From: Oscheius dolichura
Taxonomy: Eukaryota > Nematoda > Chromadorea > Rhabditida > Rhabditidae
Direction of reading: 5' to 3'
Assembly: GCA_932521035.1 (NCBI GenBank)
Contig: OW051494.1
Span: 2,652,001 to 2,716,000, forward strand
Length of the DNA stretch: 64,000 bases
Shown here piece by piece: positions 36,401 through 48,420 of the stretch. The stretch's first letter is position 1. Every line of letters begins with the position of its first letter. The notes under the pieces are model-generated. The model was not told where the DNA came from. It made no database searches and saw only the letters and a program-made list of their open reading frames with translations. The position numbers were made by a program, and so were the translations under genes.

Positions 36401-38907
36401 CAAAAAGAGCGGCCACTGTAATTAAACTGGAAACCTCCAAAAATGGAGGAAAAAGACCCACGGACACGAGAGACGAGTGGCCCCCGTCGCCGTATGCGAT
36501 GTTTGGCAGCGGCGGCGAGGGAAGGGCTGCCAAGGAAAGCGCCGTTTATGATCCTCTCCCTCTCTCTCTCGGATCTCACCGAGGCATCGGGGGATAGCGG
36601 CGGAGAGTCGGGAAGAAACCGAACATTAAGGGGGGAGGGGGGCCGTCTGACCGAGGGGGACAACAGACGTCAGGCCAACTTTATGACTCGACATACTCAG
36701 CAGAATCCCTGGTAGCTCTACAAGAACCATACGGAAGGTCTCACCACGGCAGGGGGAGTCTTTATCTGGTTGAAAAATATTATTGTTGATTCGAGCTGGC
36801 CTTTCTCCTCGTCGGCCATTGTGTGCCCGGGGGTGCCTCCTTTACGGGGGTGAGTTAGCCGGTGAGTCAGCTGATCCGCTCCTCTCCTCGGCGGCGGCGT
36901 CTCCTCCTCGATTTCAACACACCCTCACTTTCCTTCTGGCCATTATCGTAATCAATTTGTTTCCATCCTGGCGCCCTCTCTCCGGTCGAAACGGCTTCCT
37001 CGTCAATGTCTTCCACGACCACACTGCCACGGGGCTTATTGCATCGACGGCGGGCTCTCTCTCGGCCGTCTCTCTCCCGCTCGCTTCTCGAATGGCAAAG
37101 AGAGACAAGCGATAGATAGCACCACACACGGGACACACACCCACAAACAGCAGATGGCTCACAGGAGAGAGGGCCGTTACCGGGAGGGCGCTTTCGAAAA
37201 TACAGGAACACCCTTCTGCCGCTGGTGGGGCAAGTGGCCTTGTGGCTCTAGAATGACTTTGTAATGGATAATCAACTATGAAAGGGGCAGAATACAGTAC
37301 CCAGAAAGGGAGGAATCCTCCTTTGACTTCTAGAATGAGGTAGATTTAAACTGGAAGCTGTCCTCCCTTGTAGTTTCCCGGCTTCCAGGAATGATCTACC
37401 AAATTTGAAGAGAACAGCAGACTTTAGATGAAAAGGAAGCGTGGAGAGACGTGAAATGACTATTGAGAAAACAAAGACAGATGGCTAATTGGGTGCGAGA
37501 ACTGTATGGTTTTCAGTCAGGGAACACCTCTCCGTGGATGTCCAAGCCTCCCCTTCAGAGGTAGACTAGACTTTGGCTGCTCGTTTCCTTTTCCAGAGGA
37601 CTGTCATCTAGGCAACCCTAGTTCTTTTCCTGACCTGTAATCATCCAGGGAACCAATGTTATTTGTTCCTGTGTCGGCCGTATTTCACTTCCCCATCGTC
37701 CTAATTTCCTAATATAGAATGGACCAATGGTTATAGAACGGCCTGGGACGAAGAATCAACGGGTTAGCCGACTTGGAGTTGCGTCTCGTCTCTCCCTTTC
37801 TAATCCACCCCTCTCCCTGTCTGACCAGCTCGTTTCGAAGTCCCCAATCCTATACAGATCCTCCAAGCCCCGGGGAGGAGCGATTTATCCATGAGAAAAT
37901 AGACTATAAATCGATGATGAAACGCTGTCTGCCGTCTCTATTGTACGATGGCCAGGTGGACGACGGCCCTCGCCCGCCGAATTCCCCGACAAATTTCTGA
38001 AATTCCTATCTACTCAAAGAGGAAGCTTGTCCTTGATCTCTCAACACGTTCCCCGGCAGTACACTGGTGGATGCCACAGTCGAAAAGTTCACACGTCCTT
38101 TTCCCGCTTATCATCCACATCCCCTGTCTCTACTCTCTGTCGGATGAAACAGGTCTCCTCTTGGCCTCACCTCCCTCCTAGTCCCTTCCCCCTTTTATCC
38201 TCATTTTATAGTCACTTTTGAGTCATGTCGCCTTCCCTCCAGTTCATGTGCCCATTTCAAATCTGGAGATGTCAGGGCGGCGGCGCTTGACAGCTGTATT
38301 TGGTCTCCTCCCGTCTTATTTGCATTTCTCCATCCACTTTCTCATCCAAATTTCTTCTTCTTCCCTTTTTTTGCGATATATATTTTCTTTATTCTTATAT
38401 TTTTATTGTTCTTTTTCGGAGAATCTCCACGAACAATAGGCAGTGAGTCACTGAAATGACGTCGCAAATGGCGCCTGGCCCCCCGCGAACACTCCCGGCC
38501 ACACATCTTGGCGTCCTTTGTGTTTTCTTTGAATTTTCTCTTATCTCCTTCCTCACTTTCTAATCCATTTCTCATCGGCTTATTTCTCTCCAAATTATCA
38601 TAATTTGACTCCATTTGGTACTCATCCCGGAGGTTCCGATGCCGTCCTCCCTCATCCTCCCCATCCTCCTCCAAAAGTGAATATAGCAGAATTTCCCAAA
38701 TCGTTCCAGTTACTGTCAGCTGGTTGAAATTGATTATGACTAGTTTCCAGGCCCTGCCGATGGCGGCAATTTCGCAACTGTGACTCTCGTTCTCCCCCTT
38801 TTCCCATAAAATTGCCCCGTATTCAATAGCCTCTTCTTGGTTATTCCATACATTTTTCAGGAATTATTCCAACAAGAACAGTATAAGTAGGAGGGCTTCG
38901 AAATTGG
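33401..38907. other. 5.5-kb GC-rich region with no convincing gene
   Basis: Many open frames occur on both strands, typical of stop-poor GC-rich sequence, but none shows a domain, signal peptide plus conserved body, or a spliceable chain. Long purine-rich runs fall on one strand (for example about 34560-34620 and 35730-35790), and an AC repeat lies at about 35451-35466. It separates the 5' ends of the divergent BAZ2-like gene and Rab30, so it should hold both promoters and perhaps long 5' UTR introns or regulatory DNA. Confidence 0.45.
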
Positions 38908-40158
38908 ATGGAAGATTACAAATACCTGTTTAAGGTAGTCCTCGTCGGGAATGCCGGCGTCGGCAAGACGTGTCTCGTAAGGAAATTCACACAGGTATGT
39001 CAGAGATCGCGTCCTTGTCTCAAAAAGTGGAGGGTGGGAGACTGGAGCGGGCCACTTGAGTTTGAATAGTCCCTAAAGATGTCTCTCAACTTCTCGGTCC
39101 CGTATCTTCCGTTCCTGGGCCCCCGTGACATGTCTGACTCACTATAAGCATGGCATTTCGCCTAGAAGGCGGGGCATGAGGTGGTTGGAAGCATGTACAG
39201 ACCACTGGAGAACTTCGCATCGTTTTGAGGACTAAAGCCTGGCCATTGTAGAGGGGAGGATGAAGGCTTGACCAGGGGCAGTTTTATTTAAACAAGCAGA
39301 CTCGTTGCGGAATCCCTGGTCAAGTCTCTAAAGCCGTGGCACCTTATAATTTCTTGAAAATGAGCTGGGGACGGTTATCGTCCAGTTACAGACGACCCCC
39401 GACCGCGTCCAGTTCCTGCGCCTCCACTGGGAGGAGTTCAATGGCCTTATTATTCAAATAGGGAAGACATTTTCCCTCTTTCAGGGCATCTTCCCTCCCG
39501 GCCAGAGTGCCACCATCGGCGTCGATTTCATGATCAAGACAGTAATGGTTGGAGATGACAAAATAAAGGTGAGCCATCCCAGCTTCCCCTGTCTTATCAT
39601 CCCCTACAGCTCCAAATCTGGGACACCGCCGGCCAGGAAAGGTTCCGCTCCATAACACAGAGCTATTACCGCAGTGCCCATGCCATCGTCCTCGTCTACG
39701 ACGTCGCCTGCCAGCCGTCCTTCGACTGTCTGCCCGAATGGTTGGCCGAGATCGAATCCTACGCGAATCGTCGAGTATTGAAGATCCTAGTCGGTTTGTT
39801 TTGGCTATCTCTGGTTTAAAAATAAGTCTTTTTAGGGAATAAAGTGGACAAGGACGACGAGAGAGAAGTGCCCGAGAGGATAGGGAGAGACTTCTCCGAG
39901 GTGAACAACTTTGACTACTTCTTGGAGACATCCGCCCTGGACGCGACGAATGTCGACAAATTATTCGAGCAGGTGGCCAGTAAACTGGCACACGATATGA
40001 AGACGGCTGATCAGAGGTGGGAAGACCGGTTATAGTCTAGAAGATCGGTATACAGGTATACGAATTACAAGGCCGAGGGAGGACAGTCCGGAGCCGGGTC
40101 AATCAACCTGTTATCCAGGGCACAGACACAGATCAACTCTTGTTGCGGTAGAAATTGA
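38908..40158 (+). CDS. RAB30: Small GTPase Rab30
   Basis: Golgi-associated Rab GTPase. Five exons, 38908-38994, 39485-39568, 39610-39793, 39836-40016 and 40056-40158. Starts [20 protein letters not shown] (P-loop), then [18 protein letters not shown] (switch I), [20 protein letters not shown] (switch II), NKVD and ETSA guanine-specificity motifs. The last exon ends NSCCGRN, placing the prenylated cysteine pair three residues from the end as in vertebrate Rab30. The [18 protein letters not shown] stretch and CC-x3 ending pick out Rab30 over other Rabs. The first intron (490 nt) is much longer than the other three (about 39-42 nt). Confidence 0.95.
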
Positions 40159-40990
40159 GGTTCGTTACATTTTCTACAGACAGCGGGAGGCATTTCCTAA
40201 AGGGACGATGGCTTTTTGGGCGCTGTCCACGGAAATAGACGATGAAAACGGCCGTCTCCTGGCCCAAAAAGACGTACTCGTCTTCGCTCATTTTGCGAAC
40301 ATCCCTATGTCGTCGTGTCCACAAGAAGCGGGGACACCCTAGGGATGTCCTGGTGTATCAGGGCTGTGTAGTCTTTCGAACTTGAGACAGGGAGGAGACG
40401 GACAAGAAGTAGATCTCGTCCAGTCCTGTAAATAACGCCCCAAATAGGGGGATTCCTTGTGGCTTCTGATCCTCCACCCGTCTCCCTTATTTTTAGTCAA
40501 TGTCCCTTATGAAGTCCGATATAATGACAGGCCCAAAGCCGCTTCCCCACTCGTCGCGTCGCTTCCCCTCTGATCCCTCTATTTTCAGTGCCTTCTCCCC
40601 TCCGTCATCTCCACTACACGTCACACATCGTCATCATGTATCTTCCCTCCCCCCCTTCGCTCACAGTATTCCCCTCTGGACACAGGGTCATCTCTGCTCT
40701 CTTTCACTCCCTCCCATCGTTTTTGTACATATGTCCGGTTACGGTAAATAGTCAGGCAGCTCATTTCTCCTGTGATATTTATTCTCTTCGAGCTCATTAA
40801 AAACTTCTATTGTCCACGTTTCTTGTTGTTTCGTGTCTTTGACTCATTTCTCGACTGGTTGCCGGAGTCCAGACATACTTTCCAGCGCTTGTCCTCCCGC
40901 CGCCGATCAGCTGTGCTTTTCTGTGACCTGGGTGGACTTCGATCCCTGATTCTTTCTTCCACGCGCCTTCTCCTAATCAGTCAATACAAA
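40159..40990. other. Intergenic
   Basis: A pyrimidine-rich stretch (40500-40720) precedes the acyl-CoA dehydrogenase. A minus-strand frame at 40133-40324 overlaps the Rab30 3' end and has no independent support. Confidence 0.4.
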
Positions 40991-43426
40991 ATGACCGCCA
41001 TTTCACCGTTCAGAACCGCTATCAGGTGAGTATTCTTGATCTATTCTCGAGGGCTTTCTCCAATTTGACGAATTCTCCTCGTTATTTTTACCCAAGGAGG
41101 TTGTCCTATCTCTTCTAGGGTTGATAGATGGCTGCTGGAGCTCTATTGACTATCCTTTCAAATTATAAAAACACAATGAATCCCCTTCCCCTACTCGTCC
41201 TCCCTGCCGTCCCTCGGAGAGACACCCTTCATAGAAGAGCTTTGGTTTGAAGAAAATAGGGTGTCACCCATTTTCCGGTCACCGCTCCTATACTATTCCC
41301 TTTTCAGAATGTCGTCCCGAGCCGCCGCCTATAGCCATGCCAAAACGGGTGGCTTCAGTCAAGTCGGCCCCGTCCTCCACAACCCCTACAGAGATGACCC
41401 CTTCCTGATCCGGACTCTCGAGCGCTTCCTTCCATCTGCTCATCATCACCAGGTACAGGCTCTCCCTTCTCTGCTTTTGCTATTTTCCCTTGTTTACCCC
41501 CAAGATAACGAGATAAGGGGACTACAATGTACCGTTTAGGTGGCCGAGGATCTGGACAGATTTGGCGAGAGAGTGGTGAATGAGATCGACCGCCTCGGGA
41601 GACAGTGTGAATTGAATCAGCCGTCTCTGGAGCAACACGACGCGTGGGGAAGACGCGTCGACACGCTTAAGGTCTGCCCCGAATGGTATCGACTGAAGGA
41701 GATCTGTGCCGAGGAGGGCATCATCGGTTTGTCTCTTCCCTTTTCATTTTGGGATACCCCTCGTTCCAGCTCTGGGTTACGATTGCGAGAATAACAACAG
41801 AGACCCCCAAGTGCGTCGCCTCCATCAGATAGCCAAGTTGTACCTGTTCTCCTCGTCGGCCGGATTGGTCACGTGTCCGATGGCCATGACGGACGGAGCT
41901 GTGAAGACACTCAAAGCACTGAAATTGGACAAGGCAGACGTCGGCAGGGAGGCAGTCGAGCGTCTTCTCTCCCGAGACGGGAAGCACGCCTGGACGAGTG
42001 GCCAGTGGATGACGGAGAAGAGAGGAGGCAGCGACGTCGGCGGCGGCTGCGACACCTATGCCGTTCAAATCGAGGGAAATAAGGTCAAAACATCTTTTTT
42101 TAGCTATTTTAATAGCTCCCTGTTACAGTACCGACTGCATGGATACAAGTGGTTCAGTTCGGCCATAGACGCGGACATCGCCCTGACCCTGGCCCGGGTT
42201 GTGGACGAGAGGGGAGAGGCCGTGGACGGCTCCAAGGGACTGTCTCTGTTCCTTCTAAAGATTCGAAATGAGGACCGCACGTTGAATGGGATCCAAATGG
42301 TCCGGCTGAAGAATAAACTCGGGACGAAGCAGCTGCCGACGGCCGAACTGCTCCTGGATGGATGCGTGGCCGAAAGGATCAGCCAGCCGGGACGCGGAGT
42401 GGCCGACATTGCCAATATGCTCAACATCACACGGATACACAATGCCGTGGCGTCGATATCCGGTATGAGGAGGATCCTCTCCCTCGCCAGGGACTATTCC
42501 ACCCGGCGCGAGGTCTTCGGCCAGCCACAGGCCAAGTGGCCCCTTCATACGGCGACCCTCGCCCGGCTCGAGGTCCAAACCCGTGCCTGTACTCTTCTTC
42601 TCTTCGAGGCTGCTCGTCTCCTGGGTCGTACTGTAAGTTTCCTTCCTCTGTTTGCAATATAAACTAATCTAGGAGGAACACAACGGTCGAGTAGAGGCCA
42701 CCCACACGGAGGCCCTCGTCCTCCGCCTCATCACCCCTGTGTTGAAGCTCTTCGCCGGCAAGCTCTGTGTCCCGGCCATTTCCGAAGGAATCGAATGCTT
42801 TGGAGGACAGGGTTACATCGAGGACACCGGCCTGCCCACCCTGCTGAGAGATGCCCAAGTGACTCCCATCTGGGAGGGGACGACGAACGTCCTGGCTATG
42901 GATGTGTTGCGAGTTTTCTCGAAGAAGGATGGCGGCGGAGTCTACGCTGCCTTTGTGGATCATATGAAGCAACTTCTGAGCAATTGCAGTACGTTATTCG
43001 TTTCCTCTCAATAGATACGTGCCATTTTCAGAAGATACGCCCAAATCGAAGGAGAGCAAAGAAGCCGTACAGAAGGCCATAGGCACCCTGGGAAAATTAT
43101 TGGCCCAAGCCGGTGATTCGGCTCTCGGTGACGAGATTCGTATTGATGCTGTGGCCAGAGATATTTCCTTCGCTATCGGGCGGATCTACTGCGGAGCACT
43201 GCTGATTCAAGCTGCCTCCGATGCTCATTCCAGGCCGTGTGATGAAATTGCTGCATACAGGTAAGTCTTTCCTCTTGTTGAAATAAACAAAAAATGTACT
43301 AGATGGTGTACGGAGCAACCTCTGGTAGAACTTCGTGCTGAATGGATGAGAAATGAACGAATTGAAGAGGACCGCGATCTCGTCTACGAAGGACATCCAG
43401 AATATGCGACTCGTTCCAAGATGTAA
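40991..43426 (+). CDS. Acyl-CoA dehydrogenase, AidB/ACDH-11-like
   Basis: FAD-dependent flavoenzyme of fatty-acid oxidation type; this branch includes bacterial AidB and C. elegans ACDH-11, which affects fatty-acid desaturation. Eight exons: 40991-41025, 41308-41452, 41540-41726, 41770-42083, 42129-42632, 42673-42988, 43032-43260, 43303-43426. Landmarks: [40 protein letters not shown] (substrate/FAD loop), [60 protein letters not shown] and [18 protein letters not shown]. The tail is [17 protein letters not shown]. The WMTE-GGSDV and GTTNVLA-DVLR wording favours the AidB/ACDH-11 branch. The start sits ten bases after an AATCAG acceptor. N-terminal residues [12 protein letters not shown] could be a mitochondrial leader, but that is not certain. 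Confidence 0.93.
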
Positions 43427-43728
43427 GCTCCATCAAGTGATCTAGACTTACTCTCAATTACGGTTATCTCTATTCTATTGTATTCCAGAGAAAATAATAA
43501 TAAACATTCAAAAGAATTCAGTTGATACCACATTATCTTTCCTCCGCCAAAGTCTTTGTTTAGACTATAAGTTTCAAGAAGATCGACATAATATTTGGCT
43601 AGCTGTCATATTTGGAAATGAATATCATTCTTCCATTACAGTTCTAATATTTTTCAATCTTCTAAAAGTATAACAGAACCAAAATAACAATTTAATCGAA
43701 AACAAAACAATGCTATAGTAATAACAAC

Positions 43729-44116
43729 CTAATCGTCGAGGGCATAATGTTGTGACTGCTGCGGAGGAAGAAAGCGCTCTTCAAGGGTCATTTCGGCTGC
43801 GATTCTAGATATAACGGTATGACTAATAAATATAAGCCCTTACCTTCTCTCTTTCGCTTCTTTTGGAGACAATAATCGCCCCTCGCCTGTCGCTTCATCA
43901 GTCGTCCAGAGCAGCCAGTCGTTTAAAGTATAACCAATAGCTTTCCAGCCAACAAAAAATAAAACAAATGATATAATAAGACGCCTACGAGACCACTAAA
44001 ATAATTCATCTGAAAACAATTCAAATGTTACAAACCTGTTGATAGGTTAATGTTGATTTACCAGATAAAGAACGAATTTTTTGCCGAAAAATTCGGCGCC
44101 ACTCCCAAAATAACAT
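43729..44116 (-). CDS. Small single-pass membrane protein (102 residues)
   Basis: Exons 44116-44036, 43995-43844 and 43804-43729 join in frame. Sequence begins MLFWEWRRIFRQKIRSLSGK, continues WSRRRLIISFVLFFVGWKAI (membrane segment after a basic cluster), then LLWTTDEATGEGRLLSPKEA and ends EERFLPPQQSQHYALDD. The topology would suit a mitochondrial inner-membrane or ER tail protein; no family recognised. It lies 68 bp downstream of the NOP10 stop on the same strand, close enough for co-transcription. Confidence 0.6.
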
Positions 44117-44184
44117 ATTAAAGACCAGGAAATGTTTGAAATACTAAAAAATAGTACTAACAACTTTTTAAATAAAAACTAACC

Positions 44185-44485
44185 TCAATAGACTTGTTTT
44201 GATTGCTGAGTAGGCAACAATCCAAAACGCTTCTTGATGATAATGCGATATTTGCTATTCTTGTCCTCAGGAGAAAAGCGAGCAGGATGAGCTGATGTTG
44301 TTTCCAATCCAGACGGTGAAGTTTTCTGAAATATTTTATATGTATAAAAAAGAAAACTAAAGAAATTATTGAACATGAGTCAAGTAAAATAATAATATGT
44401 TAGGAAAATAAAGTTTGATAAGTATACTCACCTTCAAAGTATAGACGCGACGATTATTCTCATCTAAATAGAACCTGAGATACAT
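44185..44485 (-). CDS. NOP10: H/ACA snoRNP protein NOP10
   Basis: Structural subunit of H/ACA particles with dyskerin, NHP2 and GAR1, for pseudouridylation and rRNA processing. Exons 44485-44432 and 44325-44185 join to 64 residues, exactly the family length: [18 protein letters not shown], then [20 protein letters not shown] and [14 protein letters not shown]. The [12 protein letters not shown] and IKKRF motifs are diagnostic. The usual zinc-binding cysteines of archaeal NOP10 are absent, as in other eukaryotes. Confidence 0.95.
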
Positions 44486-44935
44486 TTGTACTGTTGATTC
44501 TCCACTGCGTCAGATGTCGCTGAAATTAGTGTTTTACTAACATATAGACATAAAGATATCTACTGAGAAACATTTTGTACATCGCCCTAAGCATGTATAG
44601 CTCTACATATAAAAATCAATAGAAAAAAAGTGAAATGAAACGCGAACTCAATGGGTAGAAAATGAATTTTTGCACCATCACCGTACCGCGCGATTCGCCG
44701 TAGAGCACACATGTGGGAACGTGAAAGTGTTATTTAAAGGCTCGGGGTGAATATCAAAAAAAGACTGAAGAGGAAAAAAGTGACACTAGCTATTCAAACG
44801 GAGGAACGACAAGCCAGGGAACGACTATTGGAAATTAGTCTAGAGGCAATCTCCTGGCGAGTGCCAAGAAAAAAGAGACTCTAACATCAAGACAACAGAA
44901 AAACAAGATATGTAATGTGTCGCGAGTTTATTTGA
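44486..44935. other. Intergenic
   Basis: 5' flank of NOP10 and 3' flank of the coiled-coil gene. AT-rich, no coding signal. Confidence 0.4.
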
Positions 44936-45487
44936 TTAGATCTCTGACTCGTTCGGACCGTTGGCGGCGTCTTCGTCCTCCGGCTGTTCCAGCAGCTCGT
45001 CCTCCTCGTCGTCGTCCGCCTGGCCGTAGACCAGGTCCTCCTCGGCGCCGTCCTCGCTCCAGAGATCTTCTACCCCATCGTCAAACAGCTGCTCCAGATA
45101 GTTCTCGCACAAGTAGACCTCGTCCCGGAACTTCTTAGTCTCCTTCTGGAACATCGTGGCCATCTTGTTGCTCTTCTTGACCCGTTCCTCGAGAAACTCC
45201 TTCACGGTCTGGGTGTCCTGCTTCCTTTGAAGCATCCGGTTTTCTTCACGTGCCCTCCAAAGCTCTTCTCGAGTCTGGCGGAGGGAGCGCTGGGACTCTT
45301 CGTACATATCGCGGAGACTGGAATAAGGGATTCCATTCTCCGGGGGTTTGTAATTGTCAAGGCGGATAGAGGTCACCGGCTTGAGGGTGCGGTAAGACGT
45401 AAAGCAGCGGCGGAAAGAAGAGGTGGCCGGCGGTGTGGAGGGGCGACGAGTATCAATACGGTGACGGGAAGAGTTTTCGTTTGCCAT
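44936..45487 (-). CDS. Acidic coiled-coil protein, 183 residues, intronless
   Basis: A single uninterrupted frame. A basic, serine/threonine-rich head (MANENSSRHRIDTRRPSTPP) is followed by a central coiled coil (YEESQRSLRQTREELWRARE, KEFLEERVKKSNKMATMFQK) and a very acidic tail (LVYGQADDDEEDELLEQPED) ending ANGPNESEI. The head and heptads resemble the coiled-coil protein at 27982-28537 (shared SLR-T---LWR spacing and a later MATM/MATK segment), suggesting paralogy. No known family recognised. Lack of introns is unusual for this window. Confidence 0.65.
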   Translation of the reverse strand: MANENSSRHRIDTRRPSTPPATSSFRRCFTSYRTLKPVTSIRLDNYKPPENGIPYSSLRDMYEESQRSLRQTREELWRAREENRMLQRKQDTQTVKEFLEERVKKSNKMATMFQKETKKFRDEVYLCENYLEQLFDDGVEDLWSEDGAEEDLVYGQADDDEEDELLEQPEDEDAANGPNESEI

Positions 45488-45958
45488 TCTAATAGTTGAA
45501 CCGTCTCAAGGTACAGAGACTGATGGAATGATGAGATTTCGGGGAAGTCGGTCCCTTATATAGGGGCAGCTCTACAAGTCGCGGCTATTCCGGGGATTAC
45601 TGCAATCCTCTTCTCCGAACTGTCTCTTCTTCCTCTAGAAGGTATCCGGGGATTCCATGACGCCTAGTGTACTCGCTGGCGTGCCGTCTGACCACGAGTC
45701 TCTTCAGGCAGATAGGAGACTCTGTACTGATCAACGGTGTCGCCGTCCGGCAGCAGATACAGTAATGCTCGACTCAGAGTACGAGATCGTAGTGGCTCTG
45801 GAAGGTCCTCATCCGTGTCGAATTATGCTGTCCAAGAGGAGCGGGAGGATACAAAGGGTGAGCATATTTATTACCCGTAATTCTGCGGATACAGAGAGAG
45901 ATCATAACGGGAAGAGCTCCTCAGAAGGGAGGATTGTCACGCAGCTCAGGGTCGGCCA
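45488..45958. other. Intergenic
   Basis: 5' flank of the coiled-coil gene and 3' flank of the UNC93-like gene. The plus-strand frame at 45657-45962 lacks support. Confidence 0.4.
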
Positions 45959-47978
45959 CTAGACCTTCGTCAGACTTTTCTTGTCATTATCACAGATATC
46001 AGCCACAGGAGGAGAGGAATCTCGCCCGATGGCCCGCGAGACAATGAGGAATGCCGTGGCCGAGGCCACTTGTGCTACTGAAAAAGAGCATTCTTCTCTA
46101 CTAATTGATCTCTTACTGGTGAGGAGAACAATCCAATGCTGGATGGTAAGATAGGGCGAGATGAAGAAGGCCACGCAGGAGGCCAGGGACTGAAACCAGG
46201 AAGCGTCTTTGAATTGAGGAGGACAGCTACCTGGTAGAGTTTGGCGACGGAGTAGGTTTGGAGTTTCTTCTGGGGGGAGACGAGGGTACAGACGATGACC
46301 CTCATGGGGCAGAGACAACCATCGGCCATGCCGAGGAGGAGGCCCATCACGAGACACAACTTGGCACTAGGGTGGAAGAGGAGAGTCTCGTCGCCGGTGG
46401 GGTGGATGGAGGCTAGATTCGGGGTGCCCAGGTAGATGACCTGAGGGGTGGATGGAGGATTGGAAGAAGGGGCGAGCATACGGTATAGGCAGCTCCGGCG
46501 AGGACCAGCTGGGTGATCATGGTGGGGGCGAGGCCGAAGGAAGGCCACTTGATGGAGAAGAACTGGATGTAGAGGCCCACTGGAAGGGGTAGCATTTTGG
46601 AGAGGGGTAGGGAGACTCACTGATAATATTACCGGCTCCGATACAGACAGAGTAGATGGCCGGCAGATGTGGATGGGAGGACAGGCTCTTGGTGAAGGAG
46701 AACGTCGTCGGAAAAGCCGACAACATGAACGAGACCTAGACTTGCTGATTCAAGAAGGCTTGAAAGAGACACTGACCTGGAGACCGTAGCAAACGAAGAA
46801 GAAAGTCAAGAGGAGGATGCGAGGCTCTCTCATGGCCCCGGAGATCAAGGAGATCTGCGTCTTCCAGGTGGGTGTGTCGATCTTCTCCGTCTTGGCCATG
46901 CTCTCGTACTGCTTCTTCGGGAGGATGGCGAAGATCAAGTTGGCAAATGCCGTGGCGGCGGCGAACGAGCCGAAGAGGATGTAGATGTCCATGTTGGAGA
47001 AGTGCCTGAAATGGGCTTTTCTTTGACGGACCTCGAAAATTCCCGTGAGACCCTATACCGTATGGCGGCAGATAAGTATTTCCTAGGGTAAGTGAGCATT
47101 AGATGGCCCCAGATTTTTCATGGAGGAGTACGGTATCCGGGTCAAATAATCAGCCATCCTTCCCTCGAGGACCTTGCCCCACCTGTAAGCGACATGCTCC
47201 CCTCCGCCGGCCGTCGTCATATTTCCATTGTCCTCCTCCCCGAGGGGATCCACCTTTTTCGGAGAATAGCTGGTGATGACGTAGAGGACGACTCCACCGA
47301 CACACATCCTGAAACAGGTGTGTCTCAGACGCGGAAGGGTCTTCTTTTTGTACGGAGACAGTGTAATCCGCGGGAGAAAGACCTACCCAGCATTGCCAAT
47401 CACACTTATAAGTGCCGAATTCCGGCTGATGGTCTCGCGACGAGAGTGCTCCGACATATACTGGCCCTGTCCCGAGTAGTATACTGTAATGTCTTTTCTC
47501 TATTTTGATCTTTACACTTTAGGGAGAGGGAATCAACAGCGGGAGATAGTTCCAGTTCTCCCCTATCAGTCGACGAACTTACAGGCGAATCCGATTCCCA
47601 TCAGGAGTTGGCTGAAGTAGAAGAAGTAGGAGTTGAGGTAGAAGAAGCCGGACAGGTAGAGGGTGAAGAGGAGCGAGCCGAGGAGGAGGGCCAGCCGAGA
47701 GCCGAGCTTGTAACACATCCAGGGGGAGATCAGGGTGGCCAGCGTGTACGAGGCGTAGAGGGCCGCCTGTCTGGAGATGCTTTCCTCTTTTTAGACCTAG
47801 ATATCCCTTACCCATAGTATCCAGCATGGGGATCGATCTTTCCTGGTTCGCGGGCACTTACAGAGTGCATTACGGATTCCACAACGAAGGACTGGGTATC
47901 GTAGCCGGTCATCAGGAACAGAGTGCCCACTCCCAGAGCAACGATCGACAAGACCTCATGGCGATCTTGTTTTGCCAT
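45959..47978 (-). CDS. UNC93/MFSD11-like multi-pass membrane protein
   Basis: Major-facilitator-fold family; UNC-93 regulates potassium channels and MFSD11 is an orphan transporter-like protein. It begins MAKQDRHEVLSIVALGVGTL with FLMTGYDTQSFVVESVMHSV, then YASYTLATLISPWMCYKLGS, FYLNSYFFYFSQLLMGIGFA, the family motif region SGQGQYMSEHSRRETISRNS, MCVGGVVLYVITSY, YILFGSFAAATAFANLIFAI, and a second half with REPRILLLTFFFVCYGLQVS and SLASCVAFFISPYLTIQHWI. The stop is at 45959. GQGxYM plus RNSALI-type wording is typical of UNC93. The start I chose follows a GTTTCAG acceptor 9 bases upstream; an in-frame ATG at 47994-47996 lies before that acceptor and is less likely. Confidence 0.85.
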
Positions 47979-48420
47979 AGAACGCCGCTGAAACAATGTT
48001 TGGCATATTGTCTTGATTATAATGTGCTATTTATTTTTTATAATGTTTGGAATAATGAAGATAATGTGCTGCGAATGAAATATTTGTCAAAATGCAGAGA
48101 GAAAATTGGTGAAAATGAAAGAAAGAAGTGAAATTTTGAAGAAACAACTGAACGAGTTTCTACTTTTATTAGAAGAACACTTTTTTCTCCGTTTTAGAGA
48201 GACGAAGGTGTTAGTAGGGATGATACGGAGCGGACTGGTTGTATTGGAAGTGATTCGAGAGAGACAGACATTTGCCGAACCGTAACCACGTGTGCGGAGA
48301 AAGTGTTCGTGTCGTATAAGATACTTTTTGATACTGCACGTCATCCCAGCTATACAGATGAATCATATTACAAATTTAGAAATTTAGAGACGAGAACAAA
48401 TCTATTGAACGCCTTCAAAA
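47979..48420. other. Intergenic between divergent genes
   Basis: AT-rich, no coding signal; should hold both promoters. Confidence 0.4.

Noticed and set aside
34210-37211. Numerous 60-140-residue frames on both strands
   Set aside because: No domain, no signal peptide with a conserved body, and no spliceable chain; expected in stop-poor GC-rich DNA.
39386-39991. 201-residue minus-strand open frame
   Set aside because: Antisense shadow of the Rab30 exons in GC-rich sequence.
40133-40324. 53-residue minus-strand protein MSEDEYVFLGQETAVF...
   Set aside because: It overlaps the confirmed Rab30 last exon and has no splice, family or conservation support.
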